Position numbers and translations under genes: made by a program. Positions 23,201 through 32,000 of a stretch of 64,000 nucleotides of DNA are shown piece by piece. Positions within the stretch are counted from its first letter, which is position 1. The number at the start of each line of letters is the position of its first letter. The stretch is taken from positions 3,564,925 through 3,628,924 of the forward strand of contig LS997566.1 of assembly GCA_000469685.2 (NCBI GenBank), written 5' to 3'. Under the pieces are notes generated by a model. It saw only the letters and a program-made list of their open reading frames with translations. It did no database searches and was not told where the DNA came from. The stretch comes from Haemonchus contortus (Eukaryota > Nematoda > Chromadorea > Rhabditida > Trichostrongylidae).

Positions 23201-25180
23201 TACAGGGTTCTCGTCAAGTGGAACGTTGAAAACCACTTGGCAACAATGGAAACACGATGTAAAGGCTTGGATTTTTGCAGCAACATCGACTGCAACATCT
23301 GCTTGTCAATTCTGCTCAATCCGGAATGCTGGCCACTAGGCGCAATCCTGACATTCACGCTTTGCCTCTATGGCATCATAGCCCTAACCTATGCCTGTCT
23401 TTACGTCCCCGTAACAATTGGAAAACCCATACGTATCGCCGGCGGTATTATCCTAAAGCTGACTGTCATTCTGGCAAAGACGTTATACTGCTGTATTCGA
23501 GTATTGCGACGGCGACGAACGAGAGGAAGGAATGGCACCCGCATGACTTCAGCCCTAGCTACGGCTCTCGCTCTCCTGTACGTGGTTCAGACCACCCGCA
23601 GTTGCCAACACGTGAACGTTCTCGAACAAAGTCTCACTACGTGCACACAAGAAAACGGCAAAGAAATATGCAAAACTTCACTGTTGGAAGTATTGAAAAT
23701 CAACAGCTTTCGACAACAAGCATGTCTACGACTCGTGAGAAACTCGACACTAGTGCTCAATATAAAAATACGCTGGAAAGGACTGTATCTCCACTGTGAC
23801 CAGGAGACACTATATTTCACACGCTCCATTCACCTGAACGTGAAGGACAGTAAGCGATGCCCACGGATGGGCTCCTGTAAGGGAGAAAAGTGCGCAGGCA
23901 TCAACAGCTCCAGCATCATTCCAGAGCTGAAACGCGGAAACCACTTTCCAGGGCGAACTGGATGTTTTGAGTCCTGCGGTGGATTCGGCTGCGACTGTTT
24001 TTATCCCAGCTCCGGTTGTCTATTTTATAGGATTTTTGCCACTCCAGCGGACAACAAAATTTACGAGATATTCCGATGTATGCGATGGCGCGAGAAGACC
24101 ATGTTTGAAATTACCATAGAGGACATCAGCGCCAAATTTGGAAAAGAAAGCTATGTCGTTCAACTATTACCTAATATGCCAATCACCTTACCGTCCCTTC
24201 AAATAACAATGACCTCCCTATCGTTACCGCCAACACCAGCGTTAAGCAGTACATTCTTCACCGATGGACAAGATACTGCAATATGGACAGGCGCCGTTTC
24301 TCCAAATTTGCTCTGCGAATCACGAGAGAAAGCAGAACGAATGAAGTGCATCCTAGCCGATGACTGTAACTGCGCCCCGGCTGAATTCAAGATATCCTGT
24401 CAATGTACGACGCCAGATATCACCAAAGAATTCGACCAACTCCAGCTTAAAATACCGAAAAAGACACCCTTTTGGGAACTTCGATATCAACAGAATACGT
24501 CATTAGTTGCCAAAATACCCCACATGGTGTCATCTGAAATCATTGTTGAATTCCACCAAACATGGGACACAACAGTTATAGAACAAGGAGACGGCGATTG
24601 CTTGGTGGAAGATAGCTTACTTCAGGGATGCTACCATTGTGCAGGTGGAGCAACCTCAAAAATTCGATGCGTCTCATCGAAGGAACTCTTCGGCGAGGTG
24701 CTATGCGCCTCACACACATTCGTGATTCCCTGTGCTCCCCACGGGCCAGAATCAGAATTACGACTTCACCTTGACTCAGCCCGACAACTCATACACTGCA
24801 CAATTTCATGTGGCCAAACAAAAAATGAGTTTGCACTGAGGGGAACACTCAAATATGTCAATACCTTCCATTACCCGGATCTGACATCATTGAAGTCGAA
24901 CAGCACCATCTTCAACGAGTTCGAATGGCCGGATTTTGGCCATATAATGGACATCTTCTTAACCTGGTATAAAACCTTCATCATCGTACTAATTGCAGCT
25001 GCACTGGTTCTAGGATTGATCTATCTATACGGAAGTACTCTTGGGATAGGCGTCCTTAAAATAGTCTTCCGGCTCCTGTGGATAATCACTTGTATTCCAC
25101 CACGCGCAGTTCGAATGATGGTATGCGCCCTTATAAAACTCTGCAGGAGCAAGCAAACTAAATATAAGAAAAATACTTAG
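17279..25180 (+). CDS. BEL/Pao Gag-Pol-Env polyprotein, 2633 residues, intact
   Basis: Single open frame with no frameshift. Gag: N-terminal helical region, a DUF1759-like part near residues 150-300, and three CX2CX4HX4C zinc knuckles (353-366, 385-398, 403-416). Protease: DTGA at 536-539. RT: FDASAHFKNNPSLNDVL and ADVEKAFLQV, with YVDN at 969-972. RNase H: D1136 and D1210. Integrase: zinc part H1464, H1468, C1498, C1501; catalytic D1534, D1596, E1645; then a DUF5641-like C-terminal region. Env from about residue 1901: a signal-like helix, a membrane segment near 2019-2045, a second signal-like segment at about 2089, then a cysteine-rich ectodomain resembling phlebovirus G2/Gc class II fusion glycoproteins (cysteine cluster near 2192-2250), and a membrane anchor near 2566-2586 with a basic tail. 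Cleavage products are presumed made by the element protease and, for Env, host signal peptidase. Confidence 0.93.
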   Translation: MTGPTSLKSQKALLTRYCNKLERIIQENEDAFKTENNLSFDPNTSQRLQALVLQLHSTSRLVQETLCTFTASVDSLIESLNDEQEAQAQEHIEKAHTILEQAQLAAIEIEARRLSARDHAQLSMVTGSSTQPTGSQVTVARPQLPAIPIPPFTGKIWEFANFWTLFCENVHDQPLTNLQKFNYLLNALQGEARESIRRYPVTEENYEHAITFLKTKYGNESKIIANLQSRLEQARAENNRISAQRRLLEFVMPIITQLEEKGVNLNGSYLSQKLISKFSPELQRQVLKHRLKTETQESNWTMQTILADLDELIATEERIEEAMKAQTHTGTGRIGGDPGKPRMDYRKKGSEHCMFCGGGNHRSSECRKYASIEERRAVFRDSSRCLNCAAPGHWAKDCTRDGCRGCRGKKHHHTLCPMREPRTANSYPQTVARTKEHTPPPEKTQKGNGPRTDKQKKVKQAQHSVKTCVTRDTRYDSSADDQEDISRTIAFNTHGHVKDDKHFQRSESGNVLLLTGVAPVYNHSHDQWEDVEILLDTGADQSFITDDLVQELGLECTAQVNFVMYTFGAEKPRRAMSGVTSVQLMDQHGEKHDLRLYTTPVLTMKGKTAHLEISDWAFIGQRNIRLSSTETGKRIKPQILLGCDQLWNLLDVPNPRFTLPSGLQLIPSRIGYLITGKQKGITEQSHTYSPEDSPTVGTINTLVNFEEEMERWDKYWTMDNAGICEFTGTKNAEKEAVNQKVSKFFEDSIEKREDGYYIRFPYKDNYTELPSNKAIALKRLHSVIQSLRKTPTLLHEYDETFQSQRDSGIIEEAPQALPEKGSLLHYIPHQPVLTPHKETTKLRIVFDASAHFKNNPSLNDVLHQGPLILPELYAMLLRFRTPKYVAIADVEKAFLQVRLHEKDRDATRFLWVRNINQPISEDNIITFRFTRVTFGLNVSPYLLGGTIHHHLRTTVDDTTLADEIRNNLYVDNLILAASTEEELVQKSLATRQIFQDMGMNLREFLSNGDALRDKLPKEAHAMKTTQKVLGITWDAKRDCINIRCNFDSLKNITKRVIARQIAMIYDPFGWLVPLLTQAKKFQQDLWKEKFSWDEKLPSKLAEQWSTLVENVNNFQISIPRRLRSISDTPNLAIFADASEIAIAASAYIFNENYSELAMAKCKLPSIKTKTTMPKLEMNALTLAMRLANSITQALKERIAGYPWTIHVFSDSQIALSWLTSPTTASLGVLVANRVREVRRIVTQLNNDSITVIFRYVNTSQNPADAGTRGLSREQMHDRYWWEGPEFLKKPIEEWKHPVYQLWEDVIGDDSCAFTNVNFTCGQEDDTPNALIDLCRYSSFSMAKRVTTWILRFIKKTVRRLKEDTKDRIVARIPEIKDVSDVPCNINGSEVRAGRYALIRNHQLLFLTKEYRKNMENSLRPYLDKWNIWRSKGRMGNSALNSDTKDPILIMPNTALAQLIIQEAHGLYHKGIEHTIATVRERYWIPKLRQQVRTHVSHCIKCRRFNALPYQYPDSTDLPERRVLKSNPFQHTGLDFFDLPQCEENERRIKLYGCIFTCTVTRLIHLEIVRSLAIEEFLNALRRFIARRGIPKTITCDNAPTFLLAAKIIEEQGSGLTEHAAQIVSNQEIEWRHITPYAPWQGGFYERLIKSIKQAIYKALRNSEKHSFDDIHTFLIEVEACLNSRPLTYQSAVQEEFTSLRPIDFLQRDLNLSITLGNTESETQDPDYLPPDSLHGIQTRQQALEALNSSRRRIERFWTIWQQQYLISLRESHKKNPTNQRHGGITPSLGDVVLVSDPVLPRNDWKMARITGLRQGTDGAIREAELITATRRKIRRPVNLLIPLELQDSEQEVSISEQKEAPPEQPAPQQPPRTHNYNLRERKATRHVHNATTAISTRTTRGVWFLFYIMILNLLRIAHGNSTEGMHVSCGDKGVMVHAQQGQTFEICAERLCEVRHMDTAPLLIKFPLDITIRDYRVLVKWNVENHLATMETRCKGLDFCSNIDCNICLSILLNPECWPLGAILTFTLCLYGIIALTYACLYVPVTIGKPIRIAGGIILKLTVILAKTLYCCIRVLRRRRTRGRNGTRMTSALATALALLYVVQTTRSCQHVNVLEQSLTTCTQENGKEICKTSLLEVLKINSFRQQACLRLVRNSTLVLNIKIRWKGLYLHCDQETLYFTRSIHLNVKDSKRCPRMGSCKGEKCAGINSSSIIPELKRGNHFPGRTGCFESCGGFGCDCFYPSSGCLFYRIFATPADNKIYEIFRCMRWREKTMFEITIEDISAKFGKESYVVQLLPNMPITLPSLQITMTSLSLPPTPALSSTFFTDGQDTAIWTGAVSPNLLCESREKAERMKCILADDCNCAPAEFKISCQCTTPDITKEFDQLQLKIPKKTPFWELRYQQNTSLVAKIPHMVSSEIIVEFHQTWDTTVIEQGDGDCLVEDSLLQGCYHCAGGATSKIRCVSSKELFGEVLCASHTFVIPCAPHGPESELRLHLDSARQLIHCTISCGQTKNEFALRGTLKYVNTFHYPDLTSLKSNSTIFNEFEWPDFGHIMDIFLTWYKTFIIVLIAAALVLGLIYLYGSTLGIGVLKIVFRLLWIITCIPPRAVRMMVCALIKLCRSKQTKYKKNT

Positions 25181-25341
25181 AACGGTCAAAGACACCCACC
25201 GTTTTAGAAAATTGTCACAAAAAAAAATGTACATATGTATATACTCATGTGCCCATACTCCGAAAACTTTTGAAGGTACAAGCCGACGGAAGAGACGCCC
25301 TATCGAAAAAAAAAAACAAAAAAACACATTAATTTCAGAAC
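25181..25341 (+). promoter_or_regulatory. Inter-ORF spacer with splice acceptor before the second ORF
   Basis: 161-bp gap between the polyprotein stop and the next ATG. It has a run of 11 A bases (about 25306-25316) followed by ATTAATTTCAG ending at 25338, a textbook nematode 3' splice site, then AAC and the ATG at 25342. A candidate donor, CAG/GTACAC, lies at 17131/17132 in the leader just after the primer site. The second ORF is therefore likely read from a cis-spliced or spliced-leader RNA. Confidence 0.6.
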
Positions 25342-26661
25342 ATGGAACAACTACAGCAACAACTACAAGAAACCAAAGAACAGCTGCAGAGACTGCGCAA
25401 CGCCATCCCGCTTCCACCACCGCACAAAGTGTATTCGATGATCGTTAACGAATTTTTGGAGGTCGACAGATGCTCCAGAACAGTCACCTCCATACTCAGA
25501 CAAATCGAACTTATAAGCCGATCGCAGTCGTCGCCGGATTGCAGAGCACACCGCATCTCGATCATTTTGCTCAAAATCGAAAACATACGCATACTCCTGA
25601 CGACCTCCAAACTTCACTTGGTCACATTATTGGCCTTACCTCCACTTTTTTTCGCCACTGGAGCGATCACAAAGGAGCTTTGGGACCAGTGGATGGCTCG
25701 ACCATTTTTCAATGGCAAGGAACTCGTGTCAACCAACCCCGACAGGGTCAAAGTGGTAATAGAACAGTTGATGACTACTCTCGAAAGCTACACCGCGACT
25801 TTATCAGATTTCCGAGAATCACTTCAGTTAGAAGAGTTAGAAGAAGACCTCTTATTCCACGACGAACTAAAAAACAGACTTACGAGAATACAAAGAATCG
25901 TTGAAAAGCTCGCAAGCCAGCCCGGGAGGAGCGCTTCCGCGCAACAACAACGACGCGAACAGGACCTGCCCGTGGAACATCGTGAAGAGGAGGACGAGGA
26001 ACAAGAGCTCGAGAGTGAAAAATCAGACGAGGAAGACTCAGACGAAGAAAAATCAGATGAGGAAGACTCAGACGAAGAAAAATCAGATGAGGAAGACTCA
26101 GACGAAGATGATATGAGTGACGAAGAACCCCCGCGCGTGGTTCAAACAAAAAATGAACTGGAAAAAGTCGGTCCAGTACAGCGCCCGAGGCACGTCATAG
26201 AAACAGAGCTACGAGAGCAGCGTAGAGCGGCAAGGCTGCTAGCCAACTTTATAGAGGGCATAAAGAGCCTTCCAACGTGCCCCCTGCGACGCCGTGGCGG
26301 CGGACTCCCAAGATCGGTAGCTCTGCGACACCCGCCGATCAAATGTGCCTTTTGCCAAGCAACAGGCTCTCATCAAGCGGACGCATGCACCCAGGTGAGG
26401 TCGGTTGAGGAAAGACGCACATTCGTACAACAGCAGAAGAGATGCGGTCGCTGCCTGGGACAATGTCCTGGGAATTCCACGTGTCGCATGTTCCATGTCA
26501 AATGCGTTTACTGCAAAAGGGAAGGTCACAATTCCGCGCTCTGCGAATTGCCGGATCAGGCGTTGCAAACTCACGCCAAATTGGTAGAGGCGCAAAGGCA
26601 GGCGGAACATCACTCACGGCGCATTCAAGAACTATCTGACGAACTTCGGCGCCAGCACTGA
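25342..26661 (+). CDS. Second Gag-like ORF of the BEL element, 439 residues
   Basis: Separate intact frame between Env and the 3' LTR. It has an N-terminal coiled-coil start (MEQLQQQLQETKEQLQRLR), a helical region to about residue 190, an acidic stretch near 210-265 built from three 10-residue units of the type EKSDEEDSDE, and then a zinc-knuckle module. The first knuckle is C335, C338, H344, C349; then C368 and C371; the last is CX2CX4HX4C at 388-401. Between the first two knuckles lies RSVEERRTF, against ASIEERRAVF in Gag, with the same 18-residue spacing, so the module is a divergent copy of a BEL-type nucleocapsid. No protease or RT. It probably binds nucleic acid and may act in packaging or as a regulator; that is inference. 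It could have come by duplication of gag or capture from another element. Confidence 0.85.
   Translation: MEQLQQQLQETKEQLQRLRNAIPLPPPHKVYSMIVNEFLEVDRCSRTVTSILRQIELISRSQSSPDCRAHRISIILLKIENIRILLTTSKLHLVTLLALPPLFFATGAITKELWDQWMARPFFNGKELVSTNPDRVKVVIEQLMTTLESYTATLSDFRESLQLEELEEDLLFHDELKNRLTRIQRIVEKLASQPGRSASAQQQRREQDLPVEHREEEDEEQELESEKSDEEDSDEEKSDEEDSDEEKSDEEDSDEDDMSDEEPPRVVQTKNELEKVGPVQRPRHVIETELREQRRAARLLANFIEGIKSLPTCPLRRRGGGLPRSVALRHPPIKCAFCQATGSHQADACTQVRSVEERRTFVQQQKRCGRCLGQCPGNSTCRMFHVKCVYCKREGHNSALCELPDQALQTHAKLVEAQRQAEHHSRRIQELSDELRRQH
26021..26110 (+). repeat. 30-bp tandem repeat x3 encoding the acidic stretch
   Basis: Three copies of a 30-bp unit (GAGGAAGACTCAGACGAAGA followed by AAAATCAGAT) inside the second ORF. 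Length stays a multiple of three, so copy number can change without breaking the frame. Confidence 0.85.
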
Positions 26662-26688
26662 TTCCCGGTCTTCAGCGCCGCCGGGAAT
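26661..26688 (+). promoter_or_regulatory. Hairpin abutting the 3' LTR
   Basis: ATTCCCGG (26661-26668) and CCGGGAAT (26681-26688) form a perfect 8-bp stem around a 12-nt loop, ending exactly at the LTR boundary and starting at the last base of the ORF stop codon. No polypurine tract is visible where one is expected for plus-strand priming. Confidence 0.6.
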
Positions 26689-27505
26689 ATCGCGGTAACA
26701 CGCGATTTTTGATAATTTTCTCATTAATTCAATCAATCTTGAACATGACTCATAACGCATGGAAAGTGACTTGTTTTCAGTTACCAGACCACACAGGGTG
26801 AATATGGCACAATGGCGTCTCGCAGCTGGCTGAGGACTATACAAGTGCAACTACGAGTCAAACAAAAGAGCTGCCATGGTCCAGTCAATTCGTCAGTCAT
26901 CAGCCATGTCTCCCATGACCTTAGCTTCTTCAATGCTACTGTATCACGGTTCCCATCACAGCCCTGGCGCATCGAGTCGACGCATTCTCTTATCTTAACT
27001 TTCACAACTTTTTCATCTCGATCTAACCTTTCCCAAACTTCTCGCAAAAGGCCACATTCCCGGTGTGCGGGACTCGATATAAACCTCGCCTATATAAGCT
27101 CGGCCGAACAAAGACCGAGGCCAGTTGCCTTCGAGGTTTTGACTCTTCTCTTATGCCTTTTATCCTGCTTCCTAATTTGCTTCTCATATATCACGCTTAA
27201 GGAATGTTCATTTATATCACTACGCCTCCATTTAGCTTTATATTTGTATCTCGTCTCAATCTCGTATGTATGAATCTCGTAAGCCATATCCTCAATAAGT
27301 TGTGCCTTTCGTATATATATGATAACTCTTGCCTTTCGCATGTATCTTTTATGTGTTCATGGTTTAATTACCCAAGTTTGAGGTTTCTCTGCTTGACGCA
27401 ATAAAGCTCTGGTATCCGATCGCTGTAGTTGTGGCAAATACAGTGACGAAGAACATAACGACTATACTAGATATAACGGCTATAGTATCGGTATAGTTTG
27501 TATAT
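26689..27505 (+). repeat. 3' LTR of BEL/Pao element
   Basis: 817 bp, same order of signals as the 5' LTR. Differences by eye are seven substitutions, one extra TA in a TATATA run (about 27313) and one missing base near 27455. Confidence 0.93.
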
Positions 27506-27510
27506 CTAAT

Positions 27511-29054
27511 ACTTCTTCAGGAATATCTAAAAATGAAAATATATTGATGTTCAAATGTTTGGTGTCTAAAGCGGGTCTCAAAATTCGTTCTCAGTATTTT
27601 TTGTGGAAATCATTTACATTAGGAATAGATAAAAATCATGTGTTCCTACAAAAGGGCTCTTGCAATATAAATTGAGCTAAAAATTTCAAAAGGCCCTGGA
27701 GTGGAAAACACAACTGGAGCTTCGTTACAGGTCTTGTCAGCAGTAGCCTGAGTAGAGTAAAGTTTATCATTGACATTGAAATCGCAGAAATTCGAGGACG
27801 CACAGTAGCGCTCTGGAGTATTCGGCCGAACGACCAGAGACCGAAACTTTTTTCTCAGTTCAGTGGAGCAAATCGCATGAAATTTTGATATGTTTAACTG
27901 GAGCATATTTCACACTAGCCAACACTGTTAGACTGCGAAGGAGAAGGCGTTTCTAGGATATGCTCAAAGCAAGTTTGTGACGTCTGCAGTTATTCGCATC
28001 TTATTTGCGTTTTTCTCCGCTATTGTGCTAGCGCTGGTACACTTTGGACATGGCAAAAAGGAAAGAAATCCTAGAAACACCAGTTGTTGTGGTTTCACAA
28101 CCATATATATGTTTATAATCGAACTAGCCTTTACAAGAATGATGGATAACATGCTAGTTCAATATATTAACCATAGGCATAACTTGACATGAGTATCTAT
28201 TGAGTTGAGACCACAGGCACGACCTGGCGGTAACATAAGTGTGTAACCAAGTAGGTAACTTAAGTTCTGCCGTTGGCGCGGTCTCTTGAGTACCGCCACG
28301 GGCCCCCCAAGGTCCAGTGGCGATACGGTATCTGAAGACCGTCCACATATTGTGTATATAAACCCCGTGAATGTTATATTATGGTCGATCTTTGTACTAG
28401 GCGTCGTAATAAACCTTTGTTACACGTCCTAAACACAACTTCCCATTGGTAATCCACCAAACCAGTGTCCTTATTTCCAACTGGTTTTCATTTCAAGCTT
28501 TTTGGGGCATATGGAACATGATCGAATTGAGGGTTAATTGTGGTAAATATTCACACTACCCCTATGCTACACATATTGAAATTTCGCATGATCAGATCCA
28601 GTAGGAAAGGAGTTACGACTGAAAAGTACGACTGAAAAAGCATTTCGCCGGTTACTTCGAGCGCCTCTGTATCTGACCAAGAAATTCGAAGTAGGAAACT
28701 TTTTATGTAGCCTTAGGTTACACATTTTCATTCCTCATACGGGAAAATGGTTTATTACACTTTCTCACGATGTTCATGTGAACAAAAGCCTTCTCAAATT
28801 CATTTTTAATATCACTGTCGGCATATCACATTAACTTTTCTTACCAATAAGCATTCATACATAAGCATTCAATGTCGATTCTCTTATATCTGCTCTACCT
28901 ATTACCAATAATTACAAAATCAGCGGTCATATCGGGTGTTGGATGCCCCAGGACTTTGGAAGCATTGAAATTTAGGATTACTATGGTTGTTATTTTGCTT
29001 TTCTGATGGAAGTGAAAGCATCAGCGATTTCACATTACATCACATACCCTCATA
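27511..29054. other. Intergenic; possible solo-LTR-like segment at 28188-28427
   Basis: Most of this stretch shows nothing. From TGACATGAG (28188) to TTGTTACA (28427) there is a segment with TG...CA ends, a TATA-like TATATAAA (28355-28362) and AATAAA (28408-28413) in LTR-like order. I see no target duplication and no second copy, so a solo LTR is only a possibility. Confidence 0.25.
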
Positions 29055-32000
29055 TTACTTGGAATGAAAAACCAGTTTGCTTTTCAGCTCGGCATGAATG
29101 TTCCTGAATTCAATGATCATAATTAGTCTTGTGCCATGAAATATTCAAAATAGCAAGAAATAACCGAATCTCCAAACCTGTTCAAAATTAGGTATGGAAG
29201 AATAAGCATGTCGTAGAAAAGCAGGTTGGAGATTTCATTTATTACCATACCCCACGCTTCGTATGCTCTATCGTCAATGAATTCCCAATAGAGAAAGAAC
29301 AACATTTCACCGACCATCATAAGTGATACCTGAGATTCTATGACAAATAGCTTGAAAAACAAATGAAAACAATTCTGTCCATCATATCAATCGGTGAAGT
29401 GCCTTTTTCGCATTCCTCAACTTTTGGACTTTTTTGTGAAACAACTAACCAGAGAGGGGTATTCTACGTATCTTGGAACTTTGAATTCAGACCCAGATAA
29501 ATCGATAGAGTTCTGAATGCTGTTTACGAAAATGGAAATTAAAACTGCAAAATGGTTCTCCTTAAAAAGTTATGGGGGACCGAATTTCGCTCGACAGTAG
29601 TATCAATTGGAAATGCGAACTCGTCGCTCTAGACAATTGATACTACTGTCGAGCAAAATTCGGGCCCCCATAACTTTTTAAGGAGAATCATTTTGCAGTT
29701 TTAATTTCCATTTTCATAAACAGCATTCAAAAATCTATCGATTTATCTGGGTCTGAATTCAAAGTTCCAAGATAAGTAGACTACCCCTCCCTGGTAAGTA
29801 GCTGAAATGCCAGAATGAATGAATGAACATTTCGTATGAGCCGAATCCAATTCCATTCCGATCATAAACGGAAACCACGGGCAAGGCGCCTACCTGTATG
29901 GTCATTCTGAGCTCATTATTCCGAGCAAACGAAAGCATTTTCTTCTTGATAAGTGTAAACAGTAGAAGGGCGTATGCAAAGAAATTCACTATGCCAATTA
30001 GATAGTTTGATGTTCTGTTTATGCTGAAAGCAGGAAGATGTAAACAGATCAAAAAGTGGGTCATATACTACTCATAATGTAGGTAGGGAGTGAGGTTGTT
30101 AGGGTTTTAATCTAAGAGTTTTCGGGCGGAGGTGGTGTAGTGGCAAGTGGTGCACTATATCACACGCACGGTCAGGGGTTCGAATCCCGGATCGATGCCC
30201 GCCTAGGCCAACCAAGCCTTCCATCCCTCCGGGGTCGGTGAATTAGTATCAGACTCGTCTGGGAGGATAAAAGCACTGACTTGTACATCGGCTGGCCACC
30301 GCAAGTCATTGTATAGGCCACATACGCTCTCAATACGCCACTACGATTCTGAATGGAAGTCGAGTGCGGGGGTGCATCCCTCAGACGGGATTGATTAACG
30401 CCAAAAACTTTATCCTTATCCTTTATTGAGAGTTTTCAAAGCAGACTTTCCCTACGCTTTAACTCTTACACCGACCTTTTAGGTTGCGCTTGTTGAAGAC
30501 TCTGTGATGAGAACTTCAATAGTGACTGGCCTAATTACAGAGGCTTTTCCTTTCTGCCAGTGACTAATTTTCCCCTTTGGGAACTTTCAAATTGGGAAAT
30601 TTTATGTCTGATACTCAAAAGCCTTTCGAAAGCAATAAGAAATTCATCAGAACTCACGTGTAAAATAAAATAGGATCACGATCGCCCATTACCATAAAAC
30701 TCATGAAAGAATCAATCCAACAAACACCACATTCGGTATTAAGCAGTGTTACGAAGAAAACATATACCATTCCAATAACAAAGATTGTCATCTGGAAACA
30801 GCAGTATGGTTGTTTTAAGATAATCAAATTTTTTTGAACAAATCCTTATTTTTTGTAGCAAAGCAAGTAAATAAAGTATTGTAAGTTCACCTGATTAGCT
30901 CAGTTCCAGAGGCCATGAAGCCTGATGGGTAAGTTATAAAGTTAAAGGGCTGCAAAACAAACCTTTCCAACAGTTTCGCCTGTCTTAGTGGTAGCCACTA
31001 AAGGGTAGATCGTAATAAGAAGGCGGTGCAGAGCTATAACTAAGTTGAGCAGGGCTATTGTAAAGTAGGCTGCATAGACCAGGGATCCGAAAATCTAAAA
31101 ATACTTAGCTGTAAGACTACATACTTGGGGAAGTTCATGTTTTGAGTGTTCAAACCACGAGTAGCTCCACTGCCTTTTCGGGAAAACTGGAAATTAAAGA
31201 AAAAACTTTGCGACGGATCACCTCTTATTTATTGTGATTCCGCCGTTTTCCTTCTTCGGAGCAGTAATTGAATTTTGAAATATTTTTTAAAAATCAACAA
31301 CTCACAATCCACAGTAACTGATATTGTACCCAATCCAGATGGAGTAGTGCTGATAGGCTAGCAATGGCGAGAAGTATTATGTGAACAAGTGCCAATGTCG
31401 ATACAAAAACTAGAAGGGTGAATGAAAAGTTCGCTTTCCAGCCACAAAATTTTCTGGCTCCCTAAATTCATGCAAATGTGGGCAGTAAATAATTATTAAA
31501 ATGATATATTTCGTGTTTACGCTTTTTTGGATGACCCATGCATTCGACTTCCATGCAGGATCTTGAGCGACCTTTCAATGCGTATTTATCCTATGCAATC
31601 ACTGACTACCCCAGCCGATAAACAATTCAACGTCTCTATTCTTCCAAGCGGACCTGATAGCAATTGGAAGCGTCTATGCGGGCATGAACGGCTTGATTGA
31701 CCGAGAATCTTATCAGCAAAACATCTGACATATAAAATGTGAACTCATGTGATGGAACGCAACTTGGCCTTGCTCTAGCTCCTGAAACACTGCGGAAGGC
31801 TTGATCTCTCTAGTGCTCATCGAAATGTACCAAACCCATTCTGTGGTATTCCTCCATATGTAACCGTCACTTCCTGATCATTCATTTCTGAAGTGACCGC
31901 CAGTTTTCTACAATGCAAGGTTGTTTCCTCAGCCCTAGTGTATCAGGTACGGTTTTGAAATTCAGCTTCCGTTTTTTATTATTTCCGCTTAGTAAAGTAC

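Larger units (their letters stand above)
16285..27505 (+). mobile_element. BEL/Pao LTR retrotransposon with Env and an extra Gag-like ORF (11.2 kb)
   Basis: Complete element: 5' LTR, tRNA primer site, one 2633-residue Gag-Pol-Env frame, a second 439-residue Gag-like ORF, 3' LTR. The target duplication CTAAT is seen at 16280-16284 and 27506-27510 (ATCTAAT if extended into ambiguous LTR bases). Pol order is protease, RT, RNase H, integrase, with BEL-type Gag and integrase C-terminal regions. Both ORFs are open throughout and the LTRs differ at about nine positions, so the insertion is young and may be active. Confidence 0.95.

Noticed and set aside
23025..23799. Plus-strand frames of 104 and 174 codons inside the Env region
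   Set aside because: They overlap the long polyprotein frame in another phase and have low-complexity shifted composition.
16408..27273. Identical 153-codon plus-strand frames in both LTRs
   Set aside because: They lie inside LTR promoter and R regions, overlap frames on the other strand and have no domain; they are repeated only because the LTRs are.
30124..30200. tRNA gene
   Set aside because: A and B boxes are present but the stems do not pair as a cloverleaf and the same head recurs with a common non-tRNA body; it is a SINE head.
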